Assembly: GCA_018623655.1 (NCBI GenBank)
Contig: JAAZVG010000054.1
Span: forward strand, 1-9,106
Source of the DNA: Flavobacteriaceae bacterium
Lineage (GTDB): Bacteria; Bacteroidota; Bacteroidia; Flavobacteriales; Flavobacteriaceae
Length of the DNA stretch: 9,106 nt
Direction of reading: 5' to 3'
The notes below the pieces were generated by a model. It saw only the letters and a list, made by a program, of their open reading frames with translations. It was not told the origin of the DNA and ran no database searches. Positions 1-6,254 of the stretch are shown here, in pieces (positions within the stretch are counted from its first letter, which is position 1; each line of letters starts with the position of its first letter). A program made the translations under genes and the position numbers.

Positions 1-110
1 AAGAACTAGTGCAAGTCCTTGGCGATCGAGGAGCTAGTGAAAGAACCGCAAAAGCGATTTATGCCAATACCCGTTCACTTTTCGGTCAGGCTTCTGATCT
101 ACTGGATTAG
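1..110 (+). CDS. lpxB: Lipid-A-disaccharide synthase, C-terminal end (partial)
   Basis: The reading frame starting at base 3 is open from the window edge to a TAG at 108-110 and encodes 35 residues. The tail contains GDRGASERTAKAIYA, which matches the C-terminal pattern I know from Bacteroidota LpxB proteins: a G-x-x-GAS-x-R-A-A-x-x-I-Y helix after the glycosyltransferase domain. LpxB is a GT19 glycosyltransferase at the inner membrane. It joins UDP-2,3-diacylglucosamine to lipid X to form the disaccharide backbone of lipid A. All catalytic parts lie outside the window, so the call rests on this short tail and on context. The piece is too short for a certain identification; another protein with a GAS-R-A-A tail remains possible. 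Its last 50 bases overlap a second open frame that starts with ATG at 61. Confidence 0.68.
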   Translation, partial: ELVQVLGDRGASERTAKAIYANTRSLFGQASDLLD

Positions 111-360
111 CGGGATTTTTCTGAGCAATTACTACTCACCACTTATTTTGATAATCGGTGGCATTGGGCTAGTATTACCCATAGGGCAACTAACCAATGA
201 TCTACTAATCAGTATCTTCGAAACGGTTATCCTAATAACCCCTATGCAAATCAAACTCTGTGTAGATTTATCCGAGGTAATTGGTCTTTATCTCATAATG
301 GGTTTACTAGTGTACATCGCCCATAAGGCGCTTCATCAGTGGCGAGAAAAGGAGTACTAG
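61..360 (+). CDS. Short hydrophobic membrane protein, possible comEC remnant
   Basis: This ORF of 99 codons runs from ATG at 61 to TAG at 358-360. The frame can be extended to a TTG at 19, but that part lies inside lpxB. The product is almost entirely membrane-like. A first hydrophobic stretch (residues about 7-40) contains VRLLIYWISGIFLSNYY, then PLILIIGGIGLVLPIG. A second (about 76-92) contains EVIGLYLIMGLLVYIAHK and is followed by a short charged tail. The opening resembles the N-terminus of ComEC/Rec2 DNA-uptake proteins (VRLL-x-F-x-x-GI-x-L-x-x-Y), and the end resembles the last helix of the ComEC competence domain. A full ComEC has several hundred more residues. comEC commonly lies near lpxB and facing peptide transporter genes in flavobacteria, as I recall. 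The ORF is therefore either an internally deleted comEC, an unrelated small membrane protein, or chance. Its last 54 bases overlap the 3' end of the convergent transporter gene. No Shine-Dalgarno sequence is visible. Confidence 0.4.
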   Translation: MPIPVHFSVRLLIYWISGIFLSNYYSPLILIIGGIGLVLPIGQLTNDLLISIFETVILITPMQIKLCVDLSEVIGLYLIMGLLVYIAHKALHQWREKEY

Positions 361-1806
361 TACCCCTGCACCTAAAGAATACTGGGCAATAAGCATAAAC
401 CCGTCTGTATATAACTCTAGGGTCTGCATTCCACCTGCCGCAGCAGAATCGCCTTCAACGGATAGTTTTTTTCCGATAAAGCCAACCACTTGAAAAGCAA
501 ATGCAGAAGATAAAAACCACACTCCCATCATAAAGGCTACAATTCGCTTAGGAGAAAGTGAAGTGATTTTAGAAAGACCAACCGGTGACATAAACAACTC
601 CCCAATAGAGAGTAAGAAATACATCAGAAGTAAGTAACTAAACGGAACTAATCCTTGCTCGTTGGCACTAAGTCCAGAAATCGCCAATACGTAAAAGCTA
701 GAACCCGCGAAAAGTAATCCCATTCCAAATTTATAAGGGGTTCTAGGATTTAAATTTCGGCGAGACAACCACGTCCAAAGCATAGAAATCGGAATCGCAA
801 AGAGTATGATAAACATCGAGTTTAGAGAATTGGTCTGAGCGGCAGACATCAAGGTTAGCTCAACATTTCTTGCAGAGAACAGCGTAATTACACTACCTGA
901 AAGCTCATGAAAACCCCAAAAAATCGTCATGAAAAGAGTGATCAGAATAGCTACAAATAGTTTCTTTCGCTCATCTGCTGACGCCTGGTAGAGTATATAT
1001 CCTAAGTAAGCTAGAATAAGCACTCCTACCCCTTTGAATATAAGATTCACAATATTATCCTCTCCAAAAACTGGGCTATACGAGGCCAATAATAAGGCCA
1101 TAACAGGAACCGATAATACACTTAAAATGGTTACCCAGTTTTCTCGACTTATTCCCATTTTTTTCTGTGTAAGGGCTTCGGTGTTTGGAGCTAATCCTTG
1201 ATCACCAAAAACACCAGACTTGATTCCTCGATAGAAAACAATGAGGCCCGTTAGCATTCCTATTCCAGCAAGACCAAAACCATAGTGCCATCCATAGGTA
1301 GCAGCAAGCCATCCGCATAGAAGGGGGGCGACCCATCCACCAATATTAATACCCATATAAAAAATGGTAAAACCAGAATCTTTACGAGGATCATTATCTG
1401 AGTAAAGTGCTCCAACAAAGGTTGAAATATTTGGCTTAAAGTAAGCGTTGCCTACGATGATTAGAGAAAGTGCTAGGAAGAAAGTGATATTGCTCTCTAT
1501 AGCCAAGATAAAGTGTCCTAAGGCCATTAAAATACCCCCCAAGAAAATTGATTTTCGCAATCCTAGAAGATTATCAGAAACACGACCCCCAATAACGGTT
1601 CCGGCGTAAACCAATGAGCCATACGAAGAATAAACGGCTGCTGTTGCAAAATCTCGATTAACTAGTGCTTCAAAAATAACATTCACCATGTAAAGGGTTA
1701 GAAGCGCGCGCATGCCATAGAAGCTAAAACGCTCCCACAATTCTGCGAAGAAGAGATAAAATAATCCCTTAGGATGTCCTAAAAGGGTTGGCTCTGAAGT
1801 CTGCAT
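307..1806 (-). CDS. POT-family proton-coupled peptide transporter
   Basis: This inner-membrane MFS symporter of 499 residues belongs to the POT/PTR2 family and imports di- and tripeptides with protons. The family hallmarks are visible in order. The first helix carries the ExxER motif as ELWERFSFYG (E22, E25, R26), the proton-coupling and peptide-binding site. The loop signature GGRVSD lies at 73-78. K124 sits in NAYFKPN, and the PTR2 signature FYMGINIGGW is at 149-158. Helix 7 has FWGFHELSGS (296-305), and helix 10 has the conserved E403 in SIGELFMSPVG. The length matches bacterial POT proteins and about 12-14 helices can be drawn. In helix 7 the usual E-Q pair reads E301-L302. The gene starts 2 bp after the stop of the upstream dipeptidyl peptidase gene, so the two are almost certainly co-transcribed and act together in peptide nutrition. 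The stop is TAG. The 3' end overlaps a plus-strand ORF by 54 bp. Confidence 0.96.
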   Translation of the reverse strand: MQTSEPTLLGHPKGLFYLFFAELWERFSFYGMRALLTLYMVNVIFEALVNRDFATAAVYSSYGSLVYAGTVIGGRVSDNLLGLRKSIFLGGILMALGHFILAIESNITFFLALSLIIVGNAYFKPNISTFVGALYSDNDPRKDSGFTIFYMGINIGGWVAPLLCGWLAATYGWHYGFGLAGIGMLTGLIVFYRGIKSGVFGDQGLAPNTEALTQKKMGISRENWVTILSVLSVPVMALLLASYSPVFGEDNIVNLIFKGVGVLILAYLGYILYQASADERKKLFVAILITLFMTIFWGFHELSGSVITLFSARNVELTLMSAAQTNSLNSMFIILFAIPISMLWTWLSRRNLNPRTPYKFGMGLLFAGSSFYVLAISGLSANEQGLVPFSYLLLMYFLLSIGELFMSPVGLSKITSLSPKRIVAFMMGVWFLSSAFAFQVVGFIGKKLSVEGDSAAAGGMQTLELYTDGFMLIAQYSLGAGVLVLLFSPLMKRLMGDVH

Positions 1807-1808
1807 AA

Positions 1809-3956
1809 TTAAAGGTTGTTTTTAATGAATTCTGTCATTTTTGAATACAGATGAAGGCGAGTATTTCCGCCGTAAATTCCGTGATTTCTGTCTGGATATA
1901 TCGCCCAGTCAAAAGGCTTATTTTCTTGAATTAATGCCTCAATCATGCGCATTGAATTCTGTACGTGAACATTATCATCACCACTACCGTGAACGAGTAG
2001 ATACTTACCTTTTAAAAGTTCTGGATAATTGAACGGCGATTCATTATCGTAACCTCCAGGGTTCTCTTCTGGGGTTCGTAAAAAGCGTTCAGTGTATATC
2101 GTATCATAAAATCTCCAGCTAGTAACCGGGGCTACGGCGATGGCCATTTCAAAGACGTCGTTTCCTTTTAAAAGGGCATTAGTACTCATATGACCTCCAA
2201 AACTCCATCCCCATATACCTGTTCGTGTCTCATCGATATAATCTAATTCAGATAATTTCTTTGCGGCAGCGATCTGATCTTCAGTTTCAAATTTCACAAG
2301 ATTTAAGTAAGTCGATTTTTTGAAATTTCTTCCCTTGAAACCCGTTCCGCGTCCGTCTATACAAGCGATAATATAACCTTGACTAACAAGCATTTGATGC
2401 CAGTAGTCGTTGGTGCCCATCCACTGATCTGCAACCTGTTGTGAACCAGGGCCAGAATACTGAAACATAAGAAGTGGATACTTTTTTGAAGGATCAAAAT
2501 CATTCGGACGAATCATGTACATATTGAGTTGATTCGCACCAACATTAAGCGTACCAAATTCTTTTTCAGCGATATCATACCCCTTTAATTTCTCAGCAAG
2601 TTCAGTATTGTCTTTAATCACACTCAAAACATTTCCCGTTCTAGGGTCACGAAGCGTAAACTCATAGGGATTCGTATTGCTACTATAGGTGCCGATGAAA
2701 TATTGAAAGTCTTTAGAAAATTGAGCATTATGGGTTCCTGCACGAGCCGTTAAACGGGTTTTATACTTGCCTTTTGTTGAAATTCTGTAAACCGCACGTT
2801 CAATCGATGAAGGCTCAGTAGATTGATAGAAAATTCGATCTTTCTTCTGATCATATCCGTAAAACTTAGTGACCTCAAATTCGCCACTAGTTATTTGACG
2901 AATTAATTTTCCTTGAGAATCATAAAGGTAAATGTGATTGTAGCCATCGCGTTCGCTTGTCCAAATAAAATGGTCTTTAGGCAGGAAGGTTAAATTGTCA
3001 TGCAGGTCAACGTATGCCTCATCCGTCTCCTCTAAAAGCGTACTAACTTCTAAGGTGTTAATGTTCACTTTATATAACATCAAACGATTCTGGTGACGAT
3101 TTAACGTCTGAACCGAAAGATGTTCGCTGTGATTCATAAACTTCATTCTAGGAACATAGTAATCTTGAGAAAGTGCAACACGGCTATCCTTTCCTGAAGC
3201 TAAGTCGATAATATGTATCTCTACGACAGCATTGTTCTCTCCCGCCTTCGGGTATTTAAATCGATATTGACTCGGATACAACTCGGTACCAAAGACATCC
3301 ATCGAAAACTCAGGCACAAGACTCTCATCAAACTTTAAATAAGCAAGGTGAGTACCCTCGGGGCTCCACTCATAGGCTCTAACCAGCGAGAATTCTTCTT
3401 CATAAACCCAATCAGCGTGTCCATTAATAATTGATCCGTACTTCCCATCCTCAGTAAGTTGGCGACTTGATTTAGAAGCAATATCAAATACGTATAAATT
3501 ATTCTCAAAAACATAGGCTAAACTCGAGCCATCTGGAGAAAACCTAGGCGCTCGAATCAGTGATTCACTGACTTTGATAAGATCTTGCGTTTTGAAATCA
3601 TAAACATAATAGACAGCCTCTGATGAGCGTCTAAATATCGGTTTGCGCTGAGTTGCTAGTAGCACGCGGCTTTCATCCTCGCTGAAGGTATATCCGCTAA
3701 ATCTAGGAATAGCATCCCCTGAACTCAAAAGCACGCCTTCAGATTGCATATCACTATAACGATATCTCACAATCTGGCTCTTACCATCATGGTATTCAAG
3801 CACCGTATAAGCATCACCTGAATTTAACGATCGTAGATTCGCAATTCCCTTAGTAGAAAAGGCTCCCGACCATATCTCTTCAAGTGTAATTGTCTTTTGA
3901 GAAAAAGAAAAACTACTAACAAGTACTGCAAGGGCAGAAAAAAGGACTTTTTTCAT
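1809..3956 (-). CDS. S9 family dipeptidyl peptidase IV, exported
   Basis: The protein is a 715-residue serine exopeptidase of family S9B that removes X-Pro or X-Ala dipeptides from peptide N-termini. A Sec signal peptide covers about residues 1-19 (MKKVLFSALAVLVSSFSFS), so it acts in the periplasm or outside the cell. Residues about 40-460 form the eight-bladed beta-propeller and include DWVYEEE at 182-188. The last two glutamates (E187, E188) correspond to the pair that holds the substrate N-terminus in DPP IV and separate it from prolyl oligopeptidase and most other S9 groups. The alpha/beta-hydrolase domain follows, with Tyr500 in QYSGPGSQ (oxyanion site), nucleophile Ser585 in GWSFGG, Asp661 in GSGDDNVH and His692 in RNHGI. 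The catalytic set is complete and the length is normal. ATG at 3956 gives a proper signal peptide. A GGAGG lies 18 nt upstream, too far to act as a normal ribosome binding site. The peptide transporter gene follows after 2 bp. Confidence 0.96.
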   Translation of the reverse strand: MKKVLFSALAVLVSSFSFSQKTITLEEIWSGAFSTKGIANLRSLNSGDAYTVLEYHDGKSQIVRYRYSDMQSEGVLLSSGDAIPRFSGYTFSEDESRVLLATQRKPIFRRSSEAVYYVYDFKTQDLIKVSESLIRAPRFSPDGSSLAYVFENNLYVFDIASKSSRQLTEDGKYGSIINGHADWVYEEEFSLVRAYEWSPEGTHLAYLKFDESLVPEFSMDVFGTELYPSQYRFKYPKAGENNAVVEIHIIDLASGKDSRVALSQDYYVPRMKFMNHSEHLSVQTLNRHQNRLMLYKVNINTLEVSTLLEETDEAYVDLHDNLTFLPKDHFIWTSERDGYNHIYLYDSQGKLIRQITSGEFEVTKFYGYDQKKDRIFYQSTEPSSIERAVYRISTKGKYKTRLTARAGTHNAQFSKDFQYFIGTYSSNTNPYEFTLRDPRTGNVLSVIKDNTELAEKLKGYDIAEKEFGTLNVGANQLNMYMIRPNDFDPSKKYPLLMFQYSGPGSQQVADQWMGTNDYWHQMLVSQGYIIACIDGRGTGFKGRNFKKSTYLNLVKFETEDQIAAAKKLSELDYIDETRTGIWGWSFGGHMSTNALLKGNDVFEMAIAVAPVTSWRFYDTIYTERFLRTPEENPGGYDNESPFNYPELLKGKYLLVHGSGDDNVHVQNSMRMIEALIQENKPFDWAIYPDRNHGIYGGNTRLHLYSKMTEFIKNNL

Positions 3957-4024
3957 TGTGTAGATATCTATAAACCTCCAAGTTTACTAAATATTTGTCG
4001 AATACTAAAGCTCGACCTAATCCT

Positions 4025-4032
4025 TATCTTTG
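4025..4032 (+). promoter_or_regulatory. Candidate Bacteroidota -7 promoter element for mvaA
   Basis: TATCTTTG fits the Bacteroidota -7 consensus TAnnTTTG exactly. It ends 16 bases before ATG 4049, so transcription would start near 4037-4040 with a leader of only about 10 nt. No TTG lies at the usual distance for the -33 element; the nearest upstream TTG (3995-3997) is 27 bases away, which is too long. The assignment therefore rests on the -7 box and its position in the short divergent region. Confidence 0.4.
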
Positions 4033-4048
4033 CTATCAAATTAGCCGA

Positions 4049-5359
4049 ATGTCAAAGCCAATCGAAGGTTTCTCGAAGTTAACCAAAGCTGAAAAGATCA
4101 ATTGGGTTGCTGAAACTCATGGGGAAAGCCCAAGTGAGTTTAAAGCGACCCTGGATACTTACAATCATTCAGACCCTGAGATTCAGAAAATTCACGATGA
4201 ATTTATCGAAAATACGCTAACCAACCACTACTTACCACTAGGGGTAGCTCCTAACTTCCTTATTGACGGTAAATGGTATACCATCCCAATGGCCATCGAA
4301 GAGAGCTCAGTAGTTGCAGCGGCGAGTAAAGCGGCTAAGTTTTGGAGTAACAGGGGCGGATTTAAAACAGAAATACTAGGTACAGAAAAGGTTGGACAAA
4401 TCCACCTAAACTATCATGGGTCGGCAAAAAAATTGAATGACTTTTTCAATGATAACAAATTAAAATTCTTAAATGACCTAAGCTCGATTACGGAAAGTAT
4501 GGAACGTCGAGGAGGGGGAATAAAGAATCTACAGCTCATTAGTAAAACAACAGCTTTAGACGGCTATTATCAGATCGATCTGCGTTTCGAAACGGCAGAT
4601 GCAATGGGAGCTAACTTTATAAACACCTGTTTAGAGACCCTTGCAAAATCTTTTACCAATGCAGCATCCTCAGTTTTTGAAGCAGATGAGCTACCCGAAG
4701 TAGTGATGAGTATACTAAGTAATTATGTGCCAAACTGCGTGGTACGCGCAAGCGTAAGCGCTCCAGTTGACCAATTAGGAGCAGATCTGTCAGAAGCACA
4801 GTTATATGCTAAAAAATTTGTAAGAGCAGTCGCGATCGCGCGAGAAGAACCTTATCGTGCAGTAACTCACAATAAGGGTATTATGAATGGTGTTGATGCC
4901 GTGGTTATTGCAACGGGCAATGACTTTAGAGCCGTTGAAGCAGGAGTACATGCCTATGCTGCAAAAGACGGAAAATACCGATCGTTAAGTCAGGCTAAAA
5001 TCGAAAATGACACTTTTCACTTCTACTTAGATATTCCACTAGCATTAGGAACCGTTGGCGGCCTAACTTCTTTACACCCCCTAGTAAAAAGATCCTTAGA
5101 AATACTAGACAAACCATCTGCAAAGGAGCTCATGCGCATTGTAGCCGTTGCAGGTTTGGCTCAAAATTTTGCAGCGATAAATTCATTAGTTACCACAGGA
5201 ATTCAAAAGGGTCACATGAAAATGCACCTCTTAAATCTTCTAAGTGCACTTGGAGCTACTGAGGCTGAAAAACAAACCATCAGTAAGCAATTCAACGAAC
5301 AAATCGTTACGAATTCGGCAGTCAAAGAGGCCTTAACCAAACTTAGAAATGACCGATAG
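4049..5359 (+). CDS. mvaA: Hydroxymethylglutaryl-CoA reductase, class II (degradative-type)
   Basis: The enzyme interconverts HMG-CoA and mevalonate using a nicotinamide cofactor; here it most likely makes mevalonate for isoprenoid synthesis. The 436-residue product matches class II (Pseudomonas mevalonii type) reductases in length and motifs. It has an N-terminal GFSKLTKAEK helix, then PMAIEESSVVAAAS at 80-93 with the catalytic glutamate (E84 or E85). The cofactor-domain motif DAMGAN is at 184-189. HNKGIMNG at 274-281 contains catalytic Lys276, and GNDFRAVEAG has catalytic Asp292. GTVGG lies at 334-338, and GIQKGHM carries the C-terminal catalytic His389. All catalytic residues are present. 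The frame could be extended to TTG at 3995. ATG 4049 is preferred because the family N-terminus begins there and a TATCTTTG promoter box lies inside the extension. The kinase gene overlaps its end by 11 bp, which implies translational coupling. The family name 'degradative' need not describe its role here. Confidence 0.95.
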   Translation: MSKPIEGFSKLTKAEKINWVAETHGESPSEFKATLDTYNHSDPEIQKIHDEFIENTLTNHYLPLGVAPNFLIDGKWYTIPMAIEESSVVAAASKAAKFWSNRGGFKTEILGTEKVGQIHLNYHGSAKKLNDFFNDNKLKFLNDLSSITESMERRGGGIKNLQLISKTTALDGYYQIDLRFETADAMGANFINTCLETLAKSFTNAASSVFEADELPEVVMSILSNYVPNCVVRASVSAPVDQLGADLSEAQLYAKKFVRAVAIAREEPYRAVTHNKGIMNGVDAVVIATGNDFRAVEAGVHAYAAKDGKYRSLSQAKIENDTFHFYLDIPLALGTVGGLTSLHPLVKRSLEILDKPSAKELMRIVAVAGLAQNFAAINSLVTTGIQKGHMKMHLLNLLSALGATEAEKQTISKQFNEQIVTNSAVKEALTKLRNDR

Positions 5360-6254
5360 TGAATTTTATACTAGAGGAAAACTTCTCATTAGCGGAGCCT
5401 ACGGAGTACTCGATGGGGCAACTGCTTTTGCACTACCCACTAAACTTGGGCAAAAGTTTCGCTTTAAAGCAGAGCAGTCTCCTAACATTGAATGCCAAGC
5501 ATTTGATCACACAGGTAAAACTTGGTTTGAGGCTGAATTCGATATTCAAAGCTTAGAACCAACAAAGACTAATTCTGAAGAGATAGCAAACACCTTTTCA
5601 AAACTGCTTAAGGCTGCTCGTTCTTTGAATCCGTCATTTAACTATCCTTTTTCAATGAGTTCTACTCTTGAATTTGATAGACAATGGGGGCTTGGATCTT
5701 CATCTACTCTTATTGCGGCCCTAGCAAAATTTGCATTAGTAAATGCCTATGATCTCTTAGACCTGGGGTATAAAGGAAGTGGATACGATATCGCTTGCGC
5801 TACAGCAGAGGGCCCTATACTTTACCATCGTAGGAATAAGAAGGTAAGTAAAAACCCTATTGAATGGAGACCAACATTTGGAGACGAACTACACCTTGTT
5901 TATCTCAATCAGAAGATGAGCAGTAAAGAAGCGATAGCGCATTACAGAAAGGCCCAAAGCTCTGCTGATTTCTTGAACGAACTCTCTCGATTAAGTCTAG
6001 CACTTAGCGCGGAGATATCAGATATCGATCGTTTTGAAGATTTAATCTATAAACAGGAAAATCTCTTATCTAGTCGATTAGAAATTCCCACAATTTCGGA
6101 CGAATTATTTAATGATAGACCCGAAGGAGTATTCGCCTCACTAGGTGCTTGGGGAGGAGACTTTGCGCTGTTTACTCGCAAAAAAAATATCCCTTATCTA
6201 CAAGACAAAGGATATTCTACTATTTTGAAACTCAAAGAGCTCTGTATCTACTAG
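5349..6254 (+). CDS. GYDIA-family GHMP kinase, probable mevalonate-pathway kinase
   Basis: This 301-residue small-molecule kinase belongs to the GHMP fold. Motif 1 is at 10-30 (GKLLISGAYGVLDG, then ALP), the phosphate-binding motif 2 is GLGSSST at 114-120, and the family-naming GYDIA is at 145-149 within GSGYDIACATAEG. A glycine-rich third motif, SLGAWGGDFALF, lies at 264-275. Asp147 occupies the position of the catalytic aspartate of mevalonate kinases by motif comparison. Overlap of 11 bp with HMG-CoA reductase places it in the mevalonate route, and phosphomevalonate or mevalonate kinase activity is the natural inference. The substrate cannot be read from the sequence. Motif 1 normally reads GEY or GEH; here it is GAY (Ala17). 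The start ATG at 5349 yields an N-terminus (FYTRGKLLISG) that fits the family. The stop TAG (6252-6254) overlaps the stop of the convergent isomerase gene. Confidence 0.88.
   Translation: MTDSEFYTRGKLLISGAYGVLDGATAFALPTKLGQKFRFKAEQSPNIECQAFDHTGKTWFEAEFDIQSLEPTKTNSEEIANTFSKLLKAARSLNPSFNYPFSMSSTLEFDRQWGLGSSSTLIAALAKFALVNAYDLLDLGYKGSGYDIACATAEGPILYHRRNKKVSKNPIEWRPTFGDELHLVYLNQKMSSKEAIAHYRKAQSSADFLNELSRLSLALSAEISDIDRFEDLIYKQENLLSSRLEIPTISDELFNDRPEGVFASLGAWGGDFALFTRKKNIPYLQDKGYSTILKLKELCIY

Noticed and set aside
1841..2032. Plus-strand open frame of 63 codons opposite the peptidase C-terminus
   Set aside because: It is antisense to the conserved catalytic domain region, is rich in repeated His/Tyr from reversed codons, and has no recognizable family pattern.
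3897..4082. Plus-strand frame of 61 codons across the divergent promoter region
   Set aside because: It overlaps the signal peptide of the peptidase and the start of HMG-CoA reductase in a different frame and has no plausible start signal or domain.
4831..4840. Palindrome CGCGATCGCG, similar to the HIP1 motif of cyanobacteria
   Set aside because: It lies inside the reductase coding sequence (residues AVAIAR) and I noticed only one copy, so it is most likely chance.
5359..5556. Second plus-strand frame inside the GHMP kinase gene
   Set aside because: It is a shadow of the kinase frame, which has intact motifs in the same stretch.
6012..6025. Repeated GATATC units in the kinase gene
   Set aside because: They encode EISDID in a helical region; the repetition is explained by codon choice.
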